This document shows, piece after piece, positions 12,801-23,294 of a DNA stretch of 64,000 bases. Position 1 is the stretch's first letter. Each line of letters begins with the position of its first letter. Under the pieces are notes generated by a model. That model was not told where the DNA came from. It was given only the letters and a program-made list of their open reading frames with translations, and made no database searches. The stretch spans positions 4,589,294 through 4,653,293 of the forward strand of contig CM025850.1 in assembly GCA_003952965.2 (NCBI GenBank). Direction: 5' to 3'. A program made the translations under genes and the position numbers. Origin of the DNA: Morella rubra (taxonomy: Eukaryota; Streptophyta; Magnoliopsida; Fagales; Myricaceae).

Positions 12801-15800
12801 CCCGCCACCTTTGGATTCAACGTCCCAGAAGTCAATCTAATTATCGTCTTCTTGTGCAGAATTAGTAGTTTTATTTTTAACTCCTTATAAATTTGTCTGA
12901 CGACTTCTTTTGGAGCACTGGTTTGGTATGTTGTTCCTATCATAACCTTTTTCTGGACATCACACAGTGAGATCTATTTAGGATGCTGTCATTGGATCCT
13001 CAACTCTCTTCTAGGTGTTACTTGATTCAGGGTTTGATAGGTTATTTGGTGCCACTTTTGGGATACCCTCTCGTACGCCGCATACCAACACTATTTTTGG
13101 TGAAACAATATTCATTACATTCCTGAAACAGGAAACTATTAGGGCATTTGTAATACCTTGACTTACAAAATCAGATTGAGTACTTTGGGATCAGAAACAT
13201 CACGTGGAGCTCTCTTTATTGTTAAACTCAACGAACCATTAGATCTCAGTTCAAGTGTTCCTATCCTAAGCCGAAGAATACATGAGGTTGCTTCTTTCAA
13301 TTGCACCATTTGGACTGCAGATTGCCACGTCAACAGGAGTCAGGCTGTGATTGGCAAGTTTCTTTCTCTCTCTTCTTCCCCACTCTCCTTTCTGTCCTTA
13401 GGTGGGGTACTGCCTTTAGCTTAGCTTAATGTTTGCAAATCTCCAGTATTGGGACTAAATTCCTATATCATGCTGGGTTTTTTTTTTTACCTCCCAAGTG
13501 GTACTTGGGGCATGTTAATGTGATTACATCATGAAACGTGTGGAGTATTTTTCATTTGGTTGTTACAGGTACTAATCTAGGAGCGGCTTTGGTGGATTTG
13601 GAAACTGGAGTGGCATCATGGGTGTATCGTACTAAGAGTGATGTTTTCGCACAACAATTTATTCAGTCGGTAATCTATGCAACCTTTAAGGTTTAATGGA
13701 TAGGCATTTGAGTCTCTTGATCAAATTATATTTTATGCATTTGCACATCAACAGATTAAGCCTTTGGATCCTATTAGACAAATGGTTGATTTTCTATTTT
13801 GTTCTTGAAAGTGTGAGAATTGAAATGAAATGATAAGTCAGTATATATCATGTCTAGATGTTTTTGCATAATAGTAGGATATATGTCTAAGCAACAAATT
13901 TTGGGTTCTCCAATCAGGTAACCTAGAAAGAATGTAATAAGACCGACCCAGTTATTGAACTGGTGAAGGGAGAGGATTGAGAGTCAATGGTTTATCTATG
14001 GATCCACTGTAAAATGTCTTTGTTTGTAAATGTTACTTTGATTTTGTTTCTCTGTTCTTTTAGCAGGAATATTCTTGAACTGATTGTTTGTCACTGAACC
14101 TGATAAGTCCTTTTTTCTTTTTGCAGGGAAATGCTCTTTTATGTGGACTCAGGAATGGGGCTATTGTGACTGTGGATGTTCGTGAAAAGGGGGGAGGGAG
14201 GTCTGCTAGACTTACTAGACATAGAATACCTACCTCAGCTGTGGATAAAATTGTCGGAAGGTCTACTCAGCGATTGCTGAAGGTATCAGGTTTCTTACCG
14301 GGAAAATTGAAGTAGTTTCATTGCTGCTCTGATGTATTCTCTGTGGTCATTTTGAGAGCCAGGAGCCCCACCACCTAAAATTTTTTGTGGGGTGTGAATA
14401 TTTAAGGTGAATAGATTTTTGCAAGGTCTCCTTCTCTGCTTCTAAATCAGTTTTTGAGTCTTGAAGTAGACTGAAATTGTTCTCTAATCACAACTATTTT
14501 CATACTCTTATGTTTAGGCAAAGAGTTCTCCTCCACGAGTGTACTTTAGTCTTTGTGAGTTGAAGTCTGATGAGGAGCCCACTGAGAAAAAATTTGGGTG
14601 CAGCAGTGTGGTTTAGTCGTTTACATAGGTTTATCGATGTTTACACCTTTTTCATGGTTTCATTTTTCAAGTTTTTCTCTTTGAAATGTCTATCCTAGTA
14701 TTTTGTGAATTATCAAAACAAGCATCTTTAGAGCTCCTTTAAGGTGGAACTTCAGATAATGGTATTGGATCTCTTATTGTGCAGCTCTCTGGAAACATAT
14801 ATCCTTCATGTACCATAAAAATGCCTTCATCTATTTCATGGTTAGTGGGCTGCAACACTTATGGAATTTTTTCTCTCAATTTTGTCTTTTATTGGGATTA
14901 TAACTCTGACTCGGGTTTTGGAATCTAGTTTGATGTCACTTCAGTCCGATGAGTATTACTTCTTAGTGAGCTCCATGGATGGATCGGTCAGTGTTTGCTT
15001 TCCATCTTTACCCTTTTTAGGATACTTACCTTTGTTGAAGATCTTCCAGCATAAAGCACGATAGTAAATATCAAATTGTTCTTATGTTAGTAGAGCGCTA
15101 GCATTCAAGCATGTGATGCATGTAGATCACTTTCTCCATTAATCGGTGTGCAAAGTACAAAGTTGGGACTACCACTAAACTCATAGTACAATTCTCTTCA
15201 CCGGATCATATGTCCCAACTCATGATGATCTGCACTATGAACCCTTCTTAACTAGTTGGTTCACCCCATGTATTTTATCACTTAATGTAAGGTTAAAGCT
15301 ACTAGACTTCCTGTTTAATAAAAATTCCCCAACTAGAATTGGGAGAGAACCTAAAAGAAATGGAGAATTGAAGGCTGATATGATGTGGCAGGCTGCTTTT
15401 CTCGTAAATTATCAAGATATCCACTTCCTGCCTGTGCCTCCGTGCCCTGCTGCCTCCATTTCCCTACACAAGAAGGGATGGAAATATTTTCTCGGTCTCT
15501 ATTTTGCTTCCTCTTTCCTTATCACGCTGCATTTTACTCTTACTAATGCTCCTCTAGTTGCATGCAGTGGAGACAGTAATTATCCTGTGCAAGATTATTA
15601 TCTGTCCGTAACAGTGTTAAGGCTGTCCAAAGTAAACAATTTAACTGTAACTGCCTTTTCAGAAAGTTGATATACATTCCTATATATATATATATATATG
15701 AGGATTGTGATTGCGGTAACTTTTTTTCCTTCTTTCCCCTTCTAAAGTAAGTAGGATTTGATCTCTCGTTTCTCGTCTCTTGTTTCCTTGTCCCCAGATG

Positions 15801-16542
15801 AAGCACTTATTGTTGCTAGCTTAAAGTAATATTCATCTTATAGCCCATTGAATGGTATCTGCATTCGGTTTGAAACTTCTGTGTGGTTGGTCCACCAGGA
15901 AAGAAAGGATTCGAGGGAGAGATTCTAATTCTTAGGTTCCATTCTTGTCCAGGTAAAACTATATGATCATCGTCTAATCCAGAGAGGAGCTGTGCAATCT
16001 TATGAAGGGCATGTTAATTCCCATACCCGTATACAACTTGCAGTTGACCCATCCGAAAAATTTGTAATGTCAGGTACTTCAGTGCCTGCTATTTGACTAG
16101 GGATGGTGGCATAAATTTGAGCTTGTGTGACATTACATATATTTTAGGTGGAGAGGATTGCACACTACGGCTCTGGAGTATAAATTCTGGTGAATTGCTT
16201 TTTGAGGACGAATTCTCTGATTCAGTCCTTTCAACCGTGTGCTGGTGTGGAGCCAAAGGTATCTAGATTTCTTCTCGGTTTCTCTTCCTCTTAGTATTAT
16301 GTTTCACTTCACAGTAATTGATCTAGATATTTGACAGGGTGAATGCTCATATGCTCGTTAACAAAGTTTATTTTCCACCTAGTGAACTAAGTTTTATTAA
16401 ACTCCCGTGTTACTTGTATGCAGGGTTGATGGGAGGGCGACATGAAATACGGAGCTCTCAAGAGAATCTATATCAGGAGAGCCATGGCTTGGAGGCATGG
16501 CTTGGATCTCGTGAAGGACTGTTTTACATGCACTGGTCATGA
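6826..16542 (+). CDS. DCAF4: DCAF4/WDR21-like WD40 protein with an internally duplicated segment
   Basis: The start MADLPGFYYDADKNRYFPLK is the signature opening of the DCAF4 (WDR21) family, WD40 proteins thought to serve as substrate receptors of CUL4-DDB1 ubiquitin ligases. Exons I can place with consistent phase: 6826-6972, 7204-7347, 8686-8816, then 13175-13353, 13569-13669, 14127-14282, 14785-14840, 14929-14986, 15953-16073, 16148-16258 and 16424-16542. WD40 blades are recognisable in VSSMDGSVKLYDHRL (across 14986/15953) and SGGEDCTLRLWSINSG (16073/16148). Between them, the exon opening FVEVGKVTPHFDYGIKCMPD exists twice (from 10171 and from 12396), because the region is tandemly duplicated. 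The 3' limits of those exons, and the next exon near 10555/12780, are not resolved. Exon 1 carries a Ser/Thr run. The intron after 13353 has a GC donor. Whether this locus makes a normal mRNA depends on how the duplicate exons are handled. Confidence 0.85.
9037..10877 (+). repeat. Tandem duplication inside the DCAF4 gene, copy A
   Basis: This 1.84 kb stretch recurs 2225 bases downstream with near identity. The 135-residue frame at 10070-10477 differs from its partner at one residue (Thr for Lys). It carries the exon starting at 10171 and the putative exon near 10555. Beyond 10877, as far as about 11261, the match to the downstream copy continues but is broken by many short gaps. Confidence 0.92.
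10878..11261 (+). pseudogene. Gapped remnant of DCAF4 exons 6-7 at the duplication junction
   Basis: This is a shortened version of 13103-13915, with roughly ten short deletions. Pieces of exon 6 survive (NEPLDLSSS, CTIWTAD and QAVIG can be read). The two gaps inside that exon remove 21 and 15 bases, so the frame stays open to a stop at 11045. The ATTG/GCAAGT donor of the intact copy reads ATTG/GCAAGG here. Exon 7 is reduced to about ten bases near 11137. Mixed in are short blocks matching 8923-9065, the left flank of the duplication. Confidence 0.7.
11262..13102 (+). repeat. Tandem duplication inside the DCAF4 gene, copy B
   Basis: This is the near-identical partner of 9037-10877. It carries the duplicate exon starting at 12396 and the putative exon near 12780. 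It runs without interruption into intact exons 6 and 7, so it is the copy best able to complete the gene. Confidence 0.92.
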
Positions 16543-16556
16543 GCTTATATTGAAGC

Positions 16557-16750
16557 AGGTGGTGTTTGATTCTTAAAATTTTGGGGTGGTAAAATTTTAG
16601 AGTGTTGGAGTTGATGAAAAAAGTGAAGAGAGAGATAATTTGAATGAATTTTTTATATTTATTTAGAGTGAAAAATAATTATTTGATGGAGAGAGAATTT
16701 TAATTAGTTATTTTATTGGAGCTTAAAATTTTGGCCCTGAACAACACCTA
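16557..16750. mobile_element. Probable MITE just after the DCAF4 stop
   Basis: A 194-base AT-rich non-coding segment. Its ends are inverted: AGGTGGTGTT on the left matches AGGTGTTGTT read from the right on the opposite strand (9 of 10). A TTAAAATTTTGG motif sits inside both ends. It starts 15 bases after the stop codon, so it probably lies in the 3' UTR. I see no clear target duplication, which keeps the call tentative. Confidence 0.45.
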
Positions 16751-19700
16751 AATCAAATGTTTTAAGCTTAGAAGTGAAGGCGATATAACTGGTTCTGAAA
16801 AGCTGGTCCCCTCATCTGTGCTAAGCACCGTATTACCTGTCTGATATGGACGAGCACAACAAGGAGTCAATGACAATACCAAGAGCTTGGAGCAGATGAT
16901 GCGCTTCTCTCTGCCAGGGGGAGGAGCATGTGTTGGGCCCCGTCTTTGTCATGTGGGTTTTATGCCCACATTGCTATTTTTGCCCAAGCAAATAGTTACT
17001 CTGCTTCAGCCCTTTGTATTTATTCTTGAGGCCCTATACCCTGTAAAACTCTCTGCCTCTTTGTTTGATGTTAATGAACATTTCACATTTGCCTAGAACA
17101 AAAACAGTTACAGCAGGTGCTCTCTTTCAAAATAATAATAATAGGGTTACATAAGGTAAACCTAGCAGATAAATGATGGCACTTAACGTAATCACTAATC
17201 ACCAGTTCGCTTTTGAAAAAAAAAAAAAAAAAGAGCTATGGATACAATTTAATCTCTTTCTATCAATGGAGTCACACAAGCAGTTCTTTTGATTTCTTTC
17301 TGGATGACTAGACTGCTGGGGTTTTTCTGAGAGTGGGAGTCCTAGCTACAGCGAAACAGTGTCTGATAGGGCGGTCAAGTCATGCTGGGGTAGAGTCGAT
17401 CGGTTGAGTCTTTGTTACAAAAGTTTCTTAAAGTGTCAAAACTCACTCAAAATCAAAAGCGAAGACAGAATGATGCTCTGATTGCCAAAAGCAAACCACC
17501 CTACCACCTTATGCCTACCCTTCTACACATGGAGAGCTGTGTGTGAGAGAGAGATGAAAAAGGCAAAGATTACCAAAATTTATGTCTCTGTCTTGACTTA
17601 AACCTGCTTTTCCAAACTTTTTTTAGGATGATGGAAATGTGGAGATCGAATATATATCAATCTTCCTTTTAGGAATATCTCCTTCCTTTTGGGTACAGGG
17701 GAGCTGCTTAATACTTCTTACGAAATCCTCTGCAACAAAAATAAAACTATGTGTGCGCCTAATGATCAGAGGGGGAAAAACAGAGAGAGAAGACAAGAAA
17801 TCGAAATGTTTTGAACTTGGAAGGTTATACAAAATGATAGACTGGTGAATCGAAGTACAATTTTGCTGTTAAAATATGCCTTCGCTTTCAAGCATAGATG
17901 AGCTTCCTGTATATTTAAACATGATGTTATATGTGGAATGGAGAACTGTACAAATTCCAAAATTAGTCGAGATGAACTAAATTGTATAACACGTCCAAAG
18001 TAAGAAATGTTGTATATAGAATGAAAAACTGCATAGGCTCCAAGATTAGTAATTATATGTCACGTTAAAGATAAAATTAGTATGAGATCATTGTTGAAAC
18101 TTGGTGATATTTGTAAACTACCAAAATTTTGATTCATAGAAGTGGACCAATAAGTAAAGAGAAGGATGATTGGTTTGAATTTTTTATATTTATTATAATT
18201 ATTTTCTAATAACTGCGTAGAATTGAAGTCGTTGCTTGAGAAAAGCAAACTGTAAATAAGAACTGCCAAAGTGCCGAGAGTCTGTCCGAGAGGCGGGTTG
18301 CTGCCAAAAGGATAAAAACACTCCTGGAGAAGGCAGATGAGGACGGAGAGCAGCCTTATATTATGGTCCAGCTTTTAAAAGAAAGAGACAGAATGGCATT
18401 GAACGTGGTTCCCGCAAGACGACGAGGGTTAAACTGGGGAAACTGAGAAATAAGGAAAGAGACCCTTCACCACTGCTTTGGATGCCAGGTCGGTCCGTAT
18501 AACTTTACACGCAAAACTATGGGGTTTCTGTGTTTTGATTTACCCTTTCATAATTGCATGCAGTCTCGTCCTAAACAAAAGGTTGAAACCCCCGACATAT
18601 TCTCGAATCATTATGTTCCTGATCTCTTTGCTTATCCATATACCACCAGTTCGGATGTAAATGGATTCCCTGCTACCATAATGACCATAATCTCCTTAAG
18701 CTTCCTCAACACTCTTAATTGTCTTGTTCTTTTTTTTCTCATCTTGTCTGAGCAAATTGCCTGTTCCTTCTCTTCTTTCTTGCGTATTTCCATGTAGAAC
18801 ATATCTTTAAAGTTTGCCTAGGCAAAAAACAACATATCTTCAAGTTTTCCTAAGATTTTACTGCCCACATTATAGGAGCCGGATCCGAGAATTTCTTTGC
18901 ACATCTATGTTAGAAACATTAATCGATTTCATAGTACTTCAATGTTAGAAAAACAACCTCACAGGAGAATTAATCAATCGCTCCTCATTAAGGCCACCCT
19001 CACAATTATGTGCCTATATGACCACAGTGCATAAGAACATGTATGTGTGGTATAGATAAGATTAATGGGGGCAAATTTAGTTAATTTATGATACTCTTTT
19101 TTCACTTTTCATGCCATGGAGATGTTAGACTCCTGGTAACAATATTGTAGATGAACCATTATGTTCAAGAATTAACCCTCTTCGTCAAACAAAAGCACAT
19201 TATTCAAGAAATTGCAGTGCCTAAACGAGCCAGATCATAAGAATAATAATTCAGAGTACTTTTCGTTCTTAATTTTTTTTTAATTGTTTTCTTTGTGATT
19301 TGCGCAGATAATTGCCAATTTTTTAATTTCGCTAGTGTCTTTTCCCATTATACAAAAGAACTTTGTCTTTTCTTCTTTCGGCGAGTTGTAAACAGATATA
19401 GTAATGGCCGACGGACCCTAATTGTCTATAGTAGCTAAACATGAAGTGCTTCTCTAAGACATGTATGCAAATCAAACAGTGCCAAAAAGCAAGAAAATTC
19501 TTTCTAATCATATATATGCGACTGAGAAACAGTAATTCAGTCAAAGGGAAAAGGGAAAGTACGAAGCAGCTAGTAGCTGAAGCCTGAAGAAGTAGGGCGG
19601 CACAATGATGACGATTGCACAACTGAAGAAACAAAGATGAACACCAGAATCTCATATACATATCCTCGTGGTTAAATGATTGATTGGTAGGTTCTGTTTT

Positions 19701-19886
19701 GGACAATAATAATAAGAATAAACTGTAGAAGATCGATATTTCACTATTGTGCTAACCCTAACTATATATCATATAAAATGGTAAAAACACAAACCACAAA
19801 CAAAGATGGATGAAACGCGGTTCGTTTTGTTTTTTTTTGTTCTTCACCTCTCTTCTTCTTTTACTTTGTTTTGCTTGCTTGCTTAC
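16751..19886. other. Spacer between the DCAF4-like and CLE genes
   Basis: Non-coding, AT-rich. It contains a degenerate tandem pair of about 80 bases (about 17924-18007 and 18008-18075), with shared blocks such as ATGTTRTATRTRGAATG and CCAARATTAGT. The segment next to 19886 lies downstream of the minus-strand CLE gene. The overlapping frames at 18478-18797 show no domain. Confidence 0.5.
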
Positions 19887-20267
19887 CTAATTCGAAATGG
19901 GGTTTGGACCACTCGGAACTTCATGTTCACTGGCATCGAAGGTCTTTTTTTGCCATGGCAATGGCGATTTACTAGCTTGGAAGCTTCCCCTCCTTCGACC
20001 TGGTGGAGGAACATGGATGGCATTGGACGTCGCTGTTGGAAGGCTTTGGCATGTTGAATCGGTCTTCGACTGGCCAACACTGTGTGTTCTCGAAGTAAAT
20101 TCCATGGTGCTTCTCTTGATAGCTCCAATACCTCTGAAGGAAACAGGTGGGAAGCTAGGTTTCGTGTCAGCCATAGTGGCATCAGACACAAGTAAAAGAA
20201 AGAAGAAGAGAGTCAAGGGAGTAAGGTAGGGATAGGGAGAAACGACATGATGATCATAAGTAGCCAT
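19887..20267 (-). CDS. CLE41/44: CLE41/44-type precursor of the TDIF peptide
   Basis: A single exon encodes 126 residues ending in HEVPSGPNPISN (bases 19890-19925), which is exactly TDIF, the 12-residue peptide from CLE41 and CLE44. In the known pathway it is secreted, hydroxylated at its prolines and perceived by the receptor kinase TDR/PXY, holding cambial cells undifferentiated and promoting their division. The start at 20267 is chosen because MAT matches the family N-terminus; an in-frame ATG at 20318 would add 17 residues. A hydrophobic segment (LTLFFFLLLV, residues ~18-27) fits a signal sequence. The middle is a basic, Ser/Pro-rich variable region with a GRRRG cluster. The peptide is the very C-terminus, as in the family. 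The precursor is slightly longer than the roughly 100-112 residues of the Arabidopsis forms. Confidence 0.95.
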   Translation of the reverse strand: MATYDHHVVSPYPYLTPLTLFFFLLLVSDATMADTKPSFPPVSFRGIGAIKRSTMEFTSRTHSVGQSKTDSTCQSLPTATSNAIHVPPPGRRRGSFQASKSPLPWQKKTFDASEHEVPSGPNPISN

Positions 20268-20608
20268 GCAAAATGAGATGTATATATAGATTATAGAAAA
20301 TCCTCCCTCGGGCCTCAAGTGTTCAGCATCTAGCTAGGTCTTGGCGCTAATTAGTAAAGGGTTGGCTATGATAAAGCTCAGAGCTCAATACGGCAAAGAG
20401 AGAGGGACTGGTCATCTTGAGGGCGATACCTTGTAGTGCTTATTATAGAATTCAAATGAGAGAGAGAATGTAAAAAGACGAAACAAGGGGTGGAGATTTA
20501 TGTACTGCTTTAACAATATCTTTGAGGGGATGGGAAGATGAATCTTGCTTTAACATGTCCTGTGGTGATCACTGTGGCAACAAAAAAACTTACATGTGTG
20601 TCATGTTG

Positions 20609-20639
<31 letters not shown>

Positions 20640-21857
20640 AGAGAGTCTCAGAGAGGGAGCTCTTCTTAGTTTTTTTTACCTTTATTACAGTGAGCGCGCC
20701 CTTGGGAATAGCCCACAAACAGAACTGGGGCATGCAACGTCAGAGTCCAAAAGCAGAATGAAGCAATACATGTACGATAAATTAATCTTGAAGATGTGTC
20801 CGATACACCACGCGTCAAGCATACAACTGTCACAATTAAAAAAAACCAGTTAAAGCTCCTTTTTTTTCTTTTTCTTTTTTCTTGGCAGAAAAAAAAAAAA
20901 GAGAGCCCCGGCTTACCTTTCTTTGGAAGCCCAAACGGCGAATACCCAATAATCGGCCTCTCCTAACTCAAGGCAAAATGTTGAGCCCAAACCCAACAAA
21001 GCCCAAGGGAATCATTCTTCTTCGTCTGACAGGACCGACCCTTTTTCAAATTAAAATGAAGAAAATGAAAAATATTTTAAATTGAAAAAGAAATTGGCTG
21101 ACACATGAAAAATGTTTCAAAAATTCAATTTTTCGATGTTTGATTTGTATTGAAAACATTTGTAGAAAAATTAACAAATTTAATATAATAATTTTTTATG
21201 TTAGTTTTCTATCAAATTTTGAATAAAATAATAAAAATATATATTAGAATCTTTCATCGTTTCGACGACAAAAAATACCTTTAAATTTTATGATTTGATT
21301 AGTAATATTTTTAATACCGGCAGCTTCCTAACGGGGGGTGGGGTGGTGCCCACTAAAAAAGAGGTGGTTGACAAGATTTTGGGTGGAGGCCAGGAAAAAA
21401 TAAAAATTGCTCAGAGAAGGGAAGAAGGAAGAGAGACAAGTTGAAAAATAACTTTCATCGTGCTGAGACGAAAGTTATTTTAAGGGCTAGAAGCCTAAAT
21501 TTTCCGTTGACCAACATTATCCACCAACTTTGTGACTTCTATAATTTTTCTGCAGTTAAGCTTGTACGTTCACATGCAGTAATTCGAGGCAAATGTCATG
21601 CACTTAGAGGCAGCAAAATCACAAAGTAGGCGATAAAAAACTGCACTTCTCAAAGTCTCAGAATTCAACAAAAAAGATGGTACTGGAAAGTAACATGGGA
21701 CAAGTATATGATACTTATTCTTATACAACTTTTGTTCCTAAATGATACCTCAGAAACTATATATATGGATTCTTGAACGAAAATCTCATGTAGTACGTAC
21801 TGGTGTAAAAAGACCCAAATAAAACAAAACGAACCACAATATACTGTAGAACATAAC
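20268..21857. other. Upstream region of the CLE gene and spacer
   Basis: An (AG) microsatellite of about 26 bases lies at 20609-20634, roughly 340 bases upstream of the CLE start. It reads as CT on the CLE sense strand and could lie in the promoter or 5' leader. The rest is AT-rich. The 21100-21300 stretch is almost pure A/T. No other gene is visible. Confidence 0.5.
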
Positions 21858-23206
21858 TCATTTATGGGAGTTGACACAGCTGCAATTGATTCGGATTTCG
21901 CCTTCATATGGACCTGTGAGGACCTGTATGTTCCCAAGCTTTACCATGGACACCGCAAACTGGTAGGAGAAGAGACCGGCCTGGCTAACCAATGCGCTAA
22001 CAAGAGGTGCAGTCCTCGAATCCTTGAGCAGTTCTTGATCTGTGGATAGGAGTCCCATCTTCTTCTCGATATTATTATAGTACTGAGCATCGAAGGTCAT
22101 AGGGGTTACGGGATCTAGGTCAACGAGCTCTGACGCCCATCTGCATTTCCTTTTCAAGTAGTTCAAATATTTTGGGTCAATGGATGGATCTGGCTTGCCT
22201 GTCCCGCTGAAGTTAAAGATCCTGTACTGTAAGGAGCCACATGAAGCCCTTCCAATGGTGTGCGCTCCTGAAGCAGTAAATTTTGTAATGGTTAATATCA
22301 AGGCCATTAGATGAACACATTTTTCAATATTTTTGCGGGTACAATTTTCAATCAAGGTTCAACAATAAACATTTGAAGGGCATTCAGTACTGTTAAGGCA
22401 TGAAAAGTTTGTGTATGGGCTAGTTGGTTCACCTGAAAGAACAGTCAAATCGACCACATTTAAACCCTTGGACTGGTAAAACTCAATCAGATCAGTAATG
22501 CTTTCGTCACCCATTGGCACTTCATCAGCTTCTTTGGCAAGAGAAACAAACCCATCTTTTCTTCCGTACGGGACCATCCAATAAGGACCTCCCAGCAAAA
22601 CAGTGGCATCCCTAGCCACCGCTGTCAGAATATCTGCGCAGGAGACTGTTCGAGGGCACTTCTTCTCTATCTCGGCTTTGATGTCATCGATCACTTCGAA
22701 TCCTCTTAATGTTCTGCTGGCTTCGGCGCTTCTTTCGCTTCCCTCATGGTCTAAAAGAATGGAAGCATCACATCCCTACCTCGCAGAGTACAGGAATCAA
22801 TGCAGAAAACATTATATAATATATATATACACATATACGGCACAAAATGCAGATATATGAAATAAAAAGAAAAGACGGTTTGTACAGCGATAGATATGAA
22901 AAATATTCAAGCAGGAAGCACTCTCACCCTGCAGGCGCTGTCATGAAAGTGCAACCTAATGAGACTGGCAGCGAGGGTGAGATCCTTGTTGAACCATTCT
23001 GTCATTTTTCTGCTGATAATTCCCTCAGCATCTGGACATTTCTGCTGATAATAAGAAAAGGAAAGGGAGTCTTCATCATAAGGTGAGGGATCGGGTAACA
23101 TCTGAATCTTGTAGTAATCCTGATCAGGCTCGTGGCCGGTGGGGGAAGAGGCTGAAATCAAGTGAAGACCAAGGAGCAGAAAGAGGATCGAAATTGAGGA
23201 ATTCAT
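21858..23206 (-). CDS. PRX7: Class III secretory peroxidase, peroxidase 7-like
   Basis: Three exons, 23206-22928, 22775-22433 and 22267-21858, with in-phase GT-AG introns, encode 343 residues, a normal family length. Residues 1-19 form a signal peptide, so the enzyme is secreted or vacuolar. It would use hydrogen peroxide to oxidise phenolics in the cell wall. The distal side has Arg84 and His88 (RLHFHD) and the proximal haem ligand is His210 (LSGAHTIG). Other family cysteines are in place: Cys57 and those in KKCPRTVSC, RASCGS, KRKCRW and RINC. The wording around VPYGRKDG, CADILTAVARDA and GTGKPDPSIDPKYL points to the peroxidase 7 branch. One oddity: the family motif HDCxxRGC reads HDSACRGC here, so the cysteine at position 90 is Ser and a new one sits at 92. 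Confidence 0.93.
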
Positions 23207-23280
23207 GATGATCCTTGTCCCGGAGAATTCAGTGGGCTCTTTGTTTCCAGTGATGGGATATCGGTATATCGTCTTTTGAC

Positions 23281-23294
23281 TCTATATATATAGA
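23281..23294 (-). promoter_or_regulatory. TATA-like box upstream of the peroxidase gene
   Basis: CTATATATATAG lies about 75-90 bases upstream of the peroxidase start codon on the minus strand. This is a plausible distance for a TATA box with a short leader. TATATA runs are frequent in this window, so position is the main support. Confidence 0.5.
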
